A DNA stretch of 64,000 bases from Desulfovibrio sp. ZJ209 (GTDB lineage: Bacteria; Desulfobacterota; Desulfovibrionia; Desulfovibrionales; Desulfovibrionaceae), in assembly GCF_011039135.1 (NCBI RefSeq), contig NZ_JAAKEJ010000006.1, positions 62,001 through 126,000 on the forward strand, in the 5' to 3' direction. The notes beneath the pieces are model-generated. The model saw only the letters and a list, made by a program, of their open reading frames with translations. It had not been told where the DNA came from and did no database searches. A program made the translations under genes and the position numbers. Of this stretch, positions 49,291 to 58,093 are shown piece by piece (positions within the stretch are counted from its first letter, which is position 1; every line of letters starts with the position of its first letter).

Positions 49291-49826
49291 ATGGAAAAAC
49301 CAGCATGTCTTTTCGGCCCCGCGCTCCGAAGGGAGCGGGAGAAGAAAGGCTTTTCTTTTTGGGAGGTTGTATATCTGGCAGCCTATTATCCGGCGAATAT
49401 CAGGCGCATCGAGGAGGGCAGGCTTCAGCCAGGTGTGCGCATGGCTTTCCGCCTCCTCAACGCCATCGGCGTGGAACCCGGCGGCTTCATGGCGGCCCTT
49501 GCCCGCGAACACGCCGCATGGCTGCCGCAGAGCCCTTCAGGCATGGGCAGCGTGACGGTGAGCTATGTGCTGACGCCCCTGGAGGCTGGGCAAAAATCCC
49601 TGTTTGGCCCCTTCTGGCGCAGGCGCGCCTTGCCGCGCACGTTTCTCAAACGGCCATGGCCAGGGCGGCAGGCTATAACCTCCGCAACATGAGCGTGGTG
49701 GAAAAGGGCCTGCAGGAACCGGGGATCATGACCGCGCTTGCGCTGGTCATGACCACCGGCGTGGATGTGGAGGAATTTTTCCGCACATTGCATGCAGGCT
49801 GGCAGGAGCACAAGACGCTCGGCTGA
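49291..49826 (+). pseudogene. Tandem HTH-XRE regulator split by a frameshift
   Basis: Two XRE-type helix-turn-helix units are encoded in two frames. The first (FGPALRREREKKGFSFWEVV ... NIRRIEEGRLQPG) is in the frame starting at 49291 (or 49273). The second (LLAQARLAAHVSQTAMARAA, then NMSVVEKGLQEPGIMTALAL) is in another frame ending at 49826. One extra base in CCCCTTCTGG near 49613 would restore FGPFLAQARLAA, paralleling the first unit's FGPALRRERE. It therefore looks like a once-intact regulator with two tandem repeats, or a sequencing error. Confidence 0.65.
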
Positions 49827-49959
49827 GGGGAAAAACGGCGTTTGGCCTCACGGGCGATGCAACAGGGGGCCATGCGGGCCCCAGCCCGGCAACACAGTGT
49901 CCCGCGATTCCTTGCCCCGGCGGAAAAGTTCCCGTATTTTATCCCGTGGAGGACCCGCC

Positions 49960-51156
49960 ATGGGATACCAAAGCTTCCCCTGGGCGCGCGGCGATTCCGA
50001 AAGCTACAAGAAGCTCATCGCGCTGCAATTGCCCGCGCTCAAGGGCAGGACCTTTCTCGACGTGGGCTGCAACGAGGGCTTTTTCTGCGGCTATGCGGAA
50101 TTCATGGGCGCCCGGAAGGTCACGGGCGTCGACATCGAGCCGCGCTTCCTGGCCATGGCGAAGACGCTCTTCCCGGGCTGCACCTTTCTTTGCGAAGACT
50201 GGGAAAATCTCGGCGAAGAGCGCTATGACATCATCCTGAACGCCTCGGCCATCCACTACGCGAAAGACCAGAAAAAATTTCTCGACCTGCTCATGAGCCG
50301 GCTCAATCCCGGCGGCACACTGGTGCTCGAGATCGGCGTGGCGCCCGGCAAGGCCAAGGAGTTCGTCGAGGTCAGGCGCTCCATCGACACGCGCCTCTTC
50401 CCCACGCGGGCGAAGCTGGAGGAGATGCTTGAGGGCTACGCGTTCAAGCTCATCTCCCGCAGCGTACCGCAGGCGGGCGACCCCATCCCGCGCGAGGTCT
50501 ATCACATTTCGCACAAGCTGCCCTACGCCATCCTCGCGCTGGACGACCCGCACGCCGGCAAGAGCTTCACCGTGCGGGAGATCTTCAGGCCCGGCATCCG
50601 GCGCATCTCGGGCGACATGCTCTATTACGAGGTGGCGCAGGGCAGCCGCGAGGCGCCGCCGGCCGTCACCGAAACCGTGCTGGACAACAGGGCGGACATG
50701 GATTGCTGCGCCATCACCTGCCAGGTCTTCAAGAAGGGGCTGTTCAGGGAGTTTTGCCAGTGGCTTGCCGAAACGGCCGGCCAGGAGGACTTCATCCTCG
50801 ACATGTACATGCCCGCGCCCGTGCGCCCGGCCGTGGCCGGCTTCCTGGAGAGCCGGGGCTACTATGTGGTCAATGTCCAGCTCCAGAAAGCGCTGAGCCG
50901 GCCGCGCGCCCGGGAGATGGCGCCCCGCGGCTCCTGCGGCCGCTATATGGACCACCTGCGGCGGGAATTCATGATCAATGAGGAGGACTACCTGGCCGCC
51001 AACCCGGACGTGGCCGAAGCCCTGCGCGCCGGCCGAATCCGCAGCGCCTTCGAGCACTACATCTTCCACGGGCGCGCCGAGGGCCGCAGGCGCGCCCCGG
51101 CCGAAAAAAACGAAGGGCGGGAAGCCCGGAAACCCGGGCCCCCCGCCGCTGACTGA
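49960..51156 (+). CDS. SAM-dependent methyltransferase with C-terminal glycan-locus tail domain
   Basis: 398 residues from the ATG at 49960 (GTGGAGGA upstream). The class I SAM motif is FLDVGCNEGFFCGYAEFMGA, then GVDIEPRFLAMAK and the NASAIHYAKDQKKFLDLL post-motif. The last ~50 residues, DYLAANPDVAEALRAGRIRS with FEHYIFHGRAEGRR, form a short module also seen on glycan-modifying proteins. It probably methylates a sugar or a surface-associated substrate. It stands alone between the frameshifted patch and a convergent dehydrogenase gene. Confidence 0.8.
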   Translation: MGYQSFPWARGDSESYKKLIALQLPALKGRTFLDVGCNEGFFCGYAEFMGARKVTGVDIEPRFLAMAKTLFPGCTFLCEDWENLGEERYDIILNASAIHYAKDQKKFLDLLMSRLNPGGTLVLEIGVAPGKAKEFVEVRRSIDTRLFPTRAKLEEMLEGYAFKLISRSVPQAGDPIPREVYHISHKLPYAILALDDPHAGKSFTVREIFRPGIRRISGDMLYYEVAQGSREAPPAVTETVLDNRADMDCCAITCQVFKKGLFREFCQWLAETAGQEDFILDMYMPAPVRPAVAGFLESRGYYVVNVQLQKALSRPRAREMAPRGSCGRYMDHLRREFMINEEDYLAANPDVAEALRAGRIRSAFEHYIFHGRAEGRRRAPAEKNEGREARKPGPPAAD

Positions 51157-51173
51157 GCACAACGCAGGCGGCC

Positions 51174-52232
51174 TCAGGGCCTGACCACGCTCTTCAAAAG
51201 CCCCGGCCAGCCGGTGCCCTGCTTCTGCATGGCCTCCTGCAGGCCGTCGAGCCCGATGATGTCGGTGACAAAGGCCTCGGGATCGATAAAGCCGCTGGCG
51301 ATGAGGTCGATGGTCTCCTCAAATTCCTTGCGCGTGCAGGAGACGCTGCCCGAGAGGCGCACCTCGTTGAGGACAAGACTGTTGAGGCTGAAGGGGATCT
51401 CGGGCGTGACCGAATTGCCCACCGCCACGATCTCCCCGCCGGGGCGCACGGCCTCGAGGCAGCTCGCCAGCGATTCCCGGCTGCCCACCGCCTCGAATAC
51501 CACGTCGAAGCCGCCCCTGCTCACTTCCCGGTAACGGGCCGCGCGGTCGGGCGCCGCGCCGTCGAGGTAGCAGTCGAAGTCGCCCGGTTCGCGGGCCTTG
51601 GCCATCTGGTTGTCGTTGATCTTCGACATGGCGAGCAGCGAGGCGCCGGCCTTTTTGGCCAGCCGCCCCATGAGCTGGGCGATGATGCCGCTGCCCACCA
51701 CCAGCACCCGGTCATGCAGGCGCGTGCGCGAGTGCTTCACCGCGTGGTAGGCCACCATGAGCGGGTCGATGAGCGCGGCCGCCACATCCGACACGGTATC
51801 CGGCAATTTGTAGGCATAGCGCGCCGGGCCCGCGAAATATTCCGCATAGGCGCCGTTGCACACGAAGCCGATGTAGTTCTTGCCCTTCACCTCGCGGCAC
51901 AGGTGCTCCAGGCCCTGGCGGCACATGTCGCAGCGGCCGCAATACATGTTGGCCCAGAAGGTCACGCGGTCGCCCCTGGCGAAATGGCTGTCGCCCGGGT
52001 CCACTACGACCCCGCAAAACTCATGCCCCATGCGGAAGTCCGGGATCGGCTCGTCGCTCCAGCCCTTTCCGGCCTTCCACATGTGCACGTCGCTGCCGCA
52101 CACGCCGCAGGCGCTGACCCTGATGAGGATCATGCCCGGGGCGAGCCCGGGCATGGCGACCTCCTTCACCTCGATCTTTTCCGGGCCGGCGAGCACCGCG
52201 GCCTTCATGGTCTTTTGCATGTCTTTCCCCAT
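51174..52232 (-). CDS. Zinc-dependent MDR-family alcohol/polyol dehydrogenase
   Basis: 352 residues (Met5 at 52220 or Met9 are alternative starts). Catalytic-zinc ligands are in ACGVCGSDVHMW and MGHEFCGVV, structural-zinc cysteines in CGRCDMCRQGLEHLC, and the Rossmann motif in VLVVGSGIIAQLMG, closest to sorbitol/threonine dehydrogenase-type MDRs. It would oxidise or reduce a polyol or alcohol with NAD(P). It follows the exported cupin on the same strand by 37 bp, with an AraC regulator diverging upstream. Confidence 0.88.
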   Translation of the reverse strand: MGKDMQKTMKAAVLAGPEKIEVKEVAMPGLAPGMILIRVSACGVCGSDVHMWKAGKGWSDEPIPDFRMGHEFCGVVVDPGDSHFARGDRVTFWANMYCGRCDMCRQGLEHLCREVKGKNYIGFVCNGAYAEYFAGPARYAYKLPDTVSDVAAALIDPLMVAYHAVKHSRTRLHDRVLVVGSGIIAQLMGRLAKKAGASLLAMSKINDNQMAKAREPGDFDCYLDGAAPDRAARYREVSRGGFDVVFEAVGSRESLASCLEAVRPGGEIVAVGNSVTPEIPFSLNSLVLNEVRLSGSVSCTRKEFEETIDLIASGFIDPEAFVTDIIGLDGLQEAMQKQGTGWPGLLKSVVRP

Positions 52233-52269
52233 GCGCCCGCGCGCGTTGCGGTTGCGCTCGCCCGGGCCC

Positions 52270-52758
52270 CTACTTGCCGTTGTACTGTTCGTCCGTGACC
52301 TTTTCCATCCATTCCACGACCTTGCCGGGCTCCTTTTCCTCGCAGATGGAGATATGGGTCATGGCCGTTTCGGGGCTGGCGCCGTGCCAGTGCTTGACGC
52401 CCACCGGGCAGATGATGATGTCGCCGGCCTTCACTTCCTGCACGGGCTTGCCCCATTCCTGCGTGCGCCCCACGCCCTCGGTGACGAGCAGCACCTGGCC
52501 CACGGGATGCACATGCCAGTTGGAGCGCGCCCCGGGCGCGAAGGTGACGCTGCCGCCGCTGGAGCGCATGGCATTGTTGGCCGGATAGAGCGGCGTGATG
52601 GTCACGTCGCCGGTGAAGATGCTGTCCGCGCCTTTCACGGACTTGAGCTCTTCCTTGCGGATGATGGACTGCCCGGGCGCGTCGTCCGCAAAGGACGGGG
52701 CCGCGAAGGCGAACACCAGAAGGGCCGAAAGGATGATGCCGAAAACCGCATGCCGCAT
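52270..52758 (-). CDS. Exported cupin-domain protein
   Basis: 162 residues from the ATG at 52758 (AAGGAGCAGACC upstream). A signal peptide (VFGIILSALLVFAFAAPSFA) precedes a single cupin barrel with metal ligands in NWHVHPVGQVLLVTEGVG and VKHWHGASPE. The family includes carboxymuconolactone-decarboxylase-associated cupins that sit beside AraC/LysR-controlled reductases. It lies between an AraC gene (divergent) and an MDR dehydrogenase (downstream), suggesting an electrophile- or aldehyde-response operon. Enzymatic activity is not proven. Confidence 0.82.
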   Translation of the reverse strand: MRHAVFGIILSALLVFAFAAPSFADDAPGQSIIRKEELKSVKGADSIFTGDVTITPLYPANNAMRSSGGSVTFAPGARSNWHVHPVGQVLLVTEGVGRTQEWGKPVQEVKAGDIIICPVGVKHWHGASPETAMTHISICEEKEPGKVVEWMEKVTDEQYNGK

Positions 52759-52870
52759 GGTCTGCTCCTTGTGTTGGGCTCGTTTGTGTGGGTCGGGGGA
52801 GCCGGGGATTTGCCCGGGGCTTCGCCGGCATATATACGAAGCGGCACCGGCGCCGGGCAAGGCCGCTTTT

Positions 52871-52886
52871 TGGCAAAAAATTGCCA
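52871..52886. promoter_or_regulatory. Candidate operator in the AraC/cupin intergenic region
   Basis: TGGCAAAAAATTGCCA is a perfect palindrome (TGGCAA/TTGCCA) in the gap between the divergent cupin and AraC genes, a natural site for the AraC regulator. Confidence 0.45.
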
Positions 52887-52955
52887 TTTTCCTTCATCCG
52901 GCTTGCGCGGGCCGCGGGCGGTGCTACCATGCCGCCACGGGGAGGCAAGGTGGCC

Positions 52956-53855
52956 ATGAGCACTGAGGACAGGGAAAGGATCGCCCGCGCGGGCGAAAAC
53001 CTGAAGCGCGCGCTGCTTGCCCGCATGCCCCGGGACGGCATCTGGCCCACGGCCATCCCGGGCGTGTTCATGGCCAGGCGCGACCATGCGGGCATCTCGG
53101 AGCACCGTTTCGACCAGCCGCTGGCCTCGCTCCTCGTGCAGGGCAGCAAGAAGACGCTTTACGGCGCCGAGGAGCACACGCTCACGGAGAACCAGCTCCT
53201 CCTCGTGGGCATGGACATGCCGAGCTCCTCGCAGATCCTCCAGGCCAGCCCCGAAAAGCCCTTGCTGACCCTCTTTTTCCACATCAACCGCCAGATCGTC
53301 GGCGACCTCATCCTCCAGCTCGGCTGGAAGGAGCGCCACAGCCCGCACACGCCGGGCATCTCCATCGCGGACGCGGGCCCCGACCTCATGGAGACGCTCC
53401 TGCGCGTGACGCGCATCCTCGACGCGCCGGAGCAGGTCCCGGTGCGCGGCGAGCTGGCCATGAGGGACCTGCACTACCTGCTGCTGGCCGGCCCGCAGGC
53501 GGACGTGCTCCACGCCATCTACGGCAGCGGCCGTTACGGGCGCCAGCTTTTCGCGGCCATCGGCTATCTGCGCGAGCATCTCGACGCGCCCGTGAGCCTC
53601 GCCGAGCTCGCGCGGGCGGTCTATATGTCGGAGTCCACGCTGTACAGGTATTTCAAGACGCTCACGGGCCTGAGCCCGCTGCAGTATTACAAGCAGCTCA
53701 GGCTGCACGAGGCGCGGCGCCTCATCCTCGAGGAGCACGAGCAGGCCAGGCTCGCCGCGGCCCGGGTGGGCTATGGCAGCGCGCAGCAGTTCAACCGCGA
53801 CTACAAGCGGCTTTTCGGGCAGCCGCCCCTCAAGAGCCGGAAATACCGGGAGTAG
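52956..53855 (+). CDS. AraC-family transcriptional regulator (YqhC-like architecture)
   Basis: 299 residues from the ATG at 52956 (GGAGGCAAGG upstream). An AraC_N cupin-like sensing domain spans about 20-180 (IPGVFMARRDHAGISEHRFD, LLVQGSKKTLYG). Two helix-turn-helices form the C-terminal ~100 residues (SLAELARAVYMSESTLYRYF and AAARVGYGSAQQFNRDYKRL). YqhC-type regulators sense aldehydes and control reductases; the adjacent cupin and MDR dehydrogenase are the likely targets. The effector is not determinable here. Confidence 0.9.
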   Translation: MSTEDRERIARAGENLKRALLARMPRDGIWPTAIPGVFMARRDHAGISEHRFDQPLASLLVQGSKKTLYGAEEHTLTENQLLLVGMDMPSSSQILQASPEKPLLTLFFHINRQIVGDLILQLGWKERHSPHTPGISIADAGPDLMETLLRVTRILDAPEQVPVRGELAMRDLHYLLLAGPQADVLHAIYGSGRYGRQLFAAIGYLREHLDAPVSLAELARAVYMSESTLYRYFKTLTGLSPLQYYKQLRLHEARRLILEEHEQARLAAARVGYGSAQQFNRDYKRLFGQPPLKSRKYRE

Positions 53856-53956
53856 GGGCAGGGGCGCCGTGCGGAAGCGGCGGGGGCTCCCCTGAGCACC
53901 TGCGTGCCCTTGGCTTTGGCGTGCTTGTGCGTTGGCGGTGTTGCGGTGGGGCTTGG

Positions 53957-54262
53957 ATAATGCCGAAATTATCCGTCAAAAACAGCCTTTTTGCTGCTGG
54001 CTGCGTCAGAAAAAAATTTCCTCGGTCGAGTACTTAAGTACACTCCCTTCGGAGCTTCAGCCGTTGCGACGCAGGAAGCTACGGATGAAGACAGCAGTTA
54101 GTTACCGCGCAGGACAGCCAACGCTGCCACTGTCGCTATCCGTAAGGCTCGTGGACTCGCCAACGGCTAGCGCAATTTTTGTCTTCCTTGCCAGCAGCAA
54201 AAAATCTTATTTTTTAGGATTCTTCCGGCACCAGCACCCGTCTTCCGCTTCGCTCCAGACGG
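53957..54262 (+). repeat. Interspersed palindromic repeat, copy D (core with 120-bp module at the central site)
   Basis: The core of 270 bp (53961-54230) equals 150 plus one 120-bp module (54054-54173). The variable stem is TTGCTGCTGGC (53991-54001) with GCCAGCAGCAA (54190-54200), unlike the other copies yet perfectly self-complementary. The terminal inverted repeats and the tail hairpin ending at 54262 match copies A-C. It fills the gap between the convergent AraC and O-antigen ligase genes. Confidence 0.9.
54054..54173 (+). repeat. 120-bp hairpin module inside copy D
   Basis: Inserted between CTTCGGA and AATTTTT, which are contiguous in copies A and B; no duplicated target bases. Nearly identical (119/120) to 42005-42124. 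Confidence 0.88.
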
Positions 54263-54277
54263 AAGGCGGAATATCTG

Positions 54278-55606
54278 TCAACTCCCGTGGGGAGATGGTC
54301 TGATTTCCTCTTCCGGCGCCGGCGCTCCGTTGACCACGGCGCCGATCATGACGCCGAGGTGGCTCATGGCGAGCGCGAGCCACCAGATGCGGTAAAAGTC
54401 GTGGCCGAAGATGCCGTTGACGAGCCAGCCGGCATAGCCGAGCCAGAACCAGGCCGCGAGCCGCCAGTAAACGCCGCTGCCGGGCTGGCGGCACTCGGCC
54501 GCGAGCCGCGGGCGGATCTTGCGCCAGCCCCACCACAAAAAGCCCAGCAAAAAGACCATGCCGAGGCTGAAGCCGACGATGCCGTGCGCGTAGAGCAGGT
54601 CGAGGTACAGGTCGTGCGGGTGGCTGATGGTGATGGCGTCGTGGGCCGGCTTGAGGCCCAGTTCGCGGAAGGCCGCGTTGTAGCGGCCCGCGCCCGCGCC
54701 CAGCCACGGGTGCTCCAGAAAGACGCGCCAGGCCAGCTCCCAGAGGCTCCAGCGGCCGTCGCCGGCGATGCGCTCCACATGCAGCCTCGGGGCCTGGCAG
54801 AGGTAAAAGGCGGCGAAGACGAGGGCCGGGCCCACGACGGCGCGCACGACGCGCGACAAGCCCCCGCGCAGGATCTGCCAGAGGCCCACGGCCGCGGCGA
54901 TGGCGAGCATGCCGCTGCGGCTGGCCGCGCCGATGCAAAGGAAGAAGGCCGGCCAGAACAGTGCCAGAAAGAGCAGGGCCGAGGCGCACCGGCCCAGGCC
55001 GCGCCGCAGGATGAACCACACGCCGAAAGCCGGGATGAGGGCGAGCGCGATGTAGTTGCCCACCGTGTAGTCGCCGAGGCTGCCGGTGAGGCGCCGGGCA
55101 TTGAGCTTGTAGCCCATGATGAAATCGCGGCCGGTGGCGGCCTGCCACACGCCGTCGATGCCCTCCCAGAAGCAGGCGAACACGCAGGCCCAGACAAGGC
55201 GCCTGAGGTCGCGCCCGTCGCGCACGCACTCCATGGCGATGAAGGGCAGGATGAAGCCCTTGTTGACCCCGGTGCCCGCGTGCAGGAGGGACGCCACGGG
55301 GTCTGGCGAAAAGACGACGCCGATGGCGGTCATGAGGGCCGCGCAGAGAAAGAGCCACCACACCCTGAGCCGCGCGAGCACGCTCTTGCGCCACGCATGG
55401 CGGTAATAGGGCACGAGAAAGAGCACGCAGACAAGCGGCATGACCTCGCGCATGCCGTAGCCGACGGGGAAGGACGCAAGCGAGAGCCAGAACGCCCAGA
55501 ACAGCAGCCCGTGCCAGAAATCCGCGGGGCGCTCGCGCCGGAGGGCCGCGCAGCCCAACGCAAAAGCGCGGAACCGCGCGGTCATGCTGGCGAAATCAAA
55601 AATCAT
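54278..55606 (-). CDS. O-antigen ligase / Wzy-type polymerase family membrane protein
   Basis: 442 residues from the ATG at 55606 (GGAGAAC upstream). About 11-12 membrane segments with the O-antigen ligase signature in the large C-terminal loop (FLEHPWLGAGAGRYNAAFRE, then the ligase-like ISHPHDLYLDLLYAHGIVGF). It joins or polymerises polysaccharide at the periplasmic face. It starts the surface-glycan locus, diverging from the deacetylase gene. The 3' end stops 15 bp from repeat copy D. Ligase versus polymerase cannot be settled from the sequence. Confidence 0.85.
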   Translation of the reverse strand: MIFDFASMTARFRAFALGCAALRRERPADFWHGLLFWAFWLSLASFPVGYGMREVMPLVCVLFLVPYYRHAWRKSVLARLRVWWLFLCAALMTAIGVVFSPDPVASLLHAGTGVNKGFILPFIAMECVRDGRDLRRLVWACVFACFWEGIDGVWQAATGRDFIMGYKLNARRLTGSLGDYTVGNYIALALIPAFGVWFILRRGLGRCASALLFLALFWPAFFLCIGAASRSGMLAIAAAVGLWQILRGGLSRVVRAVVGPALVFAAFYLCQAPRLHVERIAGDGRWSLWELAWRVFLEHPWLGAGAGRYNAAFRELGLKPAHDAITISHPHDLYLDLLYAHGIVGFSLGMVFLLGFLWWGWRKIRPRLAAECRQPGSGVYWRLAAWFWLGYAGWLVNGIFGHDFYRIWWLALAMSHLGVMIGAVVNGAPAPEEEIRPSPHGS

Positions 55607-55973
55607 GCGGCGTTCTCCGTAGCGAACCTTCGGGCGGCCATGCCAGTTTGGTGAAGTGCGGCAATTGTGCAGCATACGCAGGAGCGGCGAAAACCTCAAG
55701 GCGGCAGTGTGCGCCTGCCTGAACAGGCAGCCGAAAAAACAGGAGAATAAATTAATCTGGCAAATTGCCGCGCTCCATATTATTACATCCCTGAAAACGA
55801 GGAAGCCGCGAGGCGGCGTCAAAAAAACGGGGCGAGCCCCTCCCTTGGGAGGACGGCCCGGCAGGGCCTTCCCGACGTCTGCGAAAAGCGCCGGGCCCGC
55901 CGGCTGGCGGGAATTTCGATGCCGGCGCGCACCTATGGAGGCGGCCGCCCGTTTTGCCAAAGAGCCCGGGACG
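55607..55973. other. Divergent promoter region of the glycan locus
   Basis: 367 bp without a gene. It contains a CTGCCTG/CAGGCAG hairpin (55715-55730), an AT-rich segment around 55740-55790 with a GGCAAATTGCC palindrome (55759-55769), and GC-rich sequence before the deacetylase start. Likely holds the promoters of the O-antigen ligase and deacetylase operons; none could be assigned confidently. Confidence 0.4.
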
Positions 55974-56957
55974 ATGCCAAAGCCCATCTATGTGATCATT
56001 TCGCTGGACGTGGAGGAAGAGGGCCTGTTTCAAGGCGCCTATGCCCGCCATGTGGCCGGCGTGCGCAATGTGGCGTGGCTCAGGGGGCTTGAGCCGCTGC
56101 TCGCGCGCGGGGTCAGGCCCACGCTCTTCTGCGCGCACAGCGTCTTCACGGACAAGAGCGCCTGGCCCGTGCTGGAAGGTCTGCGCGACCGCCACGGCGC
56201 GGAAATCGGCGCGCACCTCCATTTCTGGAACACACCGCCGCTCTCCCCGGGGCCGGACGTGCTCGACGCGGTGCCGGCCTGCGAGCTCGGGCAGGGCCTT
56301 CTCGCGGCCAAGCTCGAGAGCCTGCTCAAGGCCGGGCGCGACTTTCAGGGGGCCGACATCAGGGCCTTCCGCATGGGCCGCTGGGACATGCACAAGAAGC
56401 ACTGGCCGCTGCTTTTCGAGGCCGGCGTGGAAGCGGACGCCTCCGTGCGGCCGCTCTACGGCATGGCGACGGCCCAAGAGGGCCCGGACCACTTCGCCGC
56501 GCCCGGCCAGCCCTACTGGATGGAGCACGGTGGCCGGCGCATGCTTGAGGCGCCGCTCACGGTGGCGCCCCTTTCGCGCATTGCCGCAAAACTGCATATG
56601 CTGCCGCAAAACACACTGGGCAAAAAGGCGCGCGCCTTCATGCGCCACTGGAACACCATGGCCCTCCTGCCCGCCTATCACCCGCTCTGGAGCCTGAAAC
56701 TGACCTCACGGCTGTGCCTTGACCGCGGAAATGTTCTTGTGGCCACCTGGCATTCCTCGGAAATGATGCCCGGGGGCGCGCCCCACATGCCGGATGCCGC
56801 GGCCGTCGAGGGCATGGTCGGGAGGGTCGCCGCGTGGCTCGACTGGCTTGCGAAGCATTGGGACGTGCGGTTCCTGACCCTCACGGAACTGGCCGCGCTC
56901 TGGAAAGAACACAACCCTCAGCCCGTGCCCGCCGGGCCCGGTGACTGGCGCCCATGA
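55974..56957 (+). CDS. Polysaccharide deacetylase-like protein
   Basis: 327 residues from the ATG at 55974; an ATG at 55935 in frame is the alternative. NodB-like pieces are YVIISLDVEEEGLFQGAY (metal-binding Asp), TLFCAHSVFTD, the HLH metal motif in AEIGAHLHFWNTPP and the late RVAAWLDWLAKHWDVRFLTL. It would deacetylate a cell-surface glycan. It overlaps the following glycosyltransferase gene by 4 bp, so it heads a five-gene glycan operon. The catalytic base region is less typical than in chitin deacetylases, so substrate and activity are uncertain. Confidence 0.72.
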   Translation: MPKPIYVIISLDVEEEGLFQGAYARHVAGVRNVAWLRGLEPLLARGVRPTLFCAHSVFTDKSAWPVLEGLRDRHGAEIGAHLHFWNTPPLSPGPDVLDAVPACELGQGLLAAKLESLLKAGRDFQGADIRAFRMGRWDMHKKHWPLLFEAGVEADASVRPLYGMATAQEGPDHFAAPGQPYWMEHGGRRMLEAPLTVAPLSRIAAKLHMLPQNTLGKKARAFMRHWNTMALLPAYHPLWSLKLTSRLCLDRGNVLVATWHSSEMMPGGAPHMPDAAAVEGMVGRVAAWLDWLAKHWDVRFLTLTELAALWKEHNPQPVPAGPGDWRP

Positions 56958-58093
56958 CGACCGCAACGAGCCACAAGGGTACCGCCCTCATGAAAAAGCC
57001 GCATGTGGCGCATGTGGTGGAATCCTTCGGCGCCGGCTGCCTCACTTCCGTGGCCACGCTCTGCCGCATGATGCGGGATGACTTCCGCTTTTCCGTCATC
57101 CATTCCATGAGGCCGGAAACGCCCGCGAATTTCCGGGAGCTCTTCCCGCCAGAGGTGGAATTCCATTACCTGCCGGAAATGGAAAACCGCATCCATCCTC
57201 TCAAGAACTTCCGGGCCTGGCGCGCGCTCAGAGCCGCGCTCAAAAATACAGCGCCGGACGTTCTGCACTGCCATTCCTCCATCGCCGGCTTCCTCGGGCG
57301 CATGGCGGCTTTTTCCGGCGCGTGGCCCGTGCTCTACAGCCCGCGCGGCTATTCCTTCCTCAGGGACAATATCGGCCCCTTCAACAGGGCGGCCTGCACG
57401 GCCATGGAGTGGCTGGCCGCCCGGGGCAACAGCATCACCGTGGCCTGCGGCGAGGAGGAATACGCCTGCGCCACTCGCCTCGCGCCCAAGGAAAAATGCT
57501 TTTTCATCCCCAACGCGCTCGACCTCGCCGCCATCGACGCCTGCGCGGGCGCCCCGGCGGAAAAAGCCCCCGGGGAGCCCCTGCTCGCCGGCACATGCGG
57601 GCGCCTCTCCCTGCAGCGGAATTACGCCTACTTTTCCAAGGTGGCGAAGCTCGTGGACGAGGCCCGCTGGACGTGGCTGGGCGCGCCGGAGGCTACTGGC
57701 CTCCTCCCGGAAAGCGTGGCGCGCACCGGCTGGCTCACCCGGGAGCAGGCGCTTTCAGGCATGGCGAAGCTGGACATCTATGTTCATTCCTCCGCGTGGG
57801 ACGGCCTTTCCAACACCCTGCTCGAGGCCATGGCCCTCGCAAAGCCCGTGGTCGCCACGGACATCCCGGCCAACCGCGCCGTGGTCGAGGACGGGGTGAC
57901 CGGCTTCCTTTGCCGGGACGAGGCGCACATGGCGGAGACGGTGAAAAAGCTCCTTGCCGATGCAGGGCTTCGGGCCCGGGTCGGCCGCGCCGCGCGCGCC
58001 TATATCGAAGAGAAGCACGACGCCGCCAAAGTGTACCAAAACTTCGGGGCGCTCTACCGCAGGCTCGCCGGGGCTGGGCATGCGGCCGGATAA
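56954..58093 (+). CDS. Glycosyltransferase family 4 protein
   Basis: 379 residues from ATGA at 56954, with Met13 (56990) as a possible start. GT-B fold: an N-terminal acceptor domain (HVAHVVESFGAGCLTSVATL), then a GT1/4 donor domain with SSAWDGLSNTLLEAMALAKP and VVATDIPANRAVVEDGVTGF, the conserved EX7E region. It transfers a sugar from a nucleotide donor during glycan assembly at the inner membrane. The 3' end overlaps the flippase gene by 14 bp. Confidence 0.88.
   Translation: MTTATSHKGTALMKKPHVAHVVESFGAGCLTSVATLCRMMRDDFRFSVIHSMRPETPANFRELFPPEVEFHYLPEMENRIHPLKNFRAWRALRAALKNTAPDVLHCHSSIAGFLGRMAAFSGAWPVLYSPRGYSFLRDNIGPFNRAACTAMEWLAARGNSITVACGEEEYACATRLAPKEKCFFIPNALDLAAIDACAGAPAEKAPGEPLLAGTCGRLSLQRNYAYFSKVAKLVDEARWTWLGAPEATGLLPESVARTGWLTREQALSGMAKLDIYVHSSAWDGLSNTLLEAMALAKPVVATDIPANRAVVEDGVTGFLCRDEAHMAETVKKLLADAGLRARVGRAARAYIEEKHDAAKVYQNFGALYRRLAGAGHAAG

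Noticed and set aside
53932-54303. Open reading frame across repeat copy D (and a similar one at 41911-42585) with shared protein-like sequence
   Set aside because: The frame stays open only because modules are 120 bp (divisible by 3); in copies A and B the same frame hits stops. The conservation is explained by nucleic-acid structure, so these are repeat-derived artefacts.
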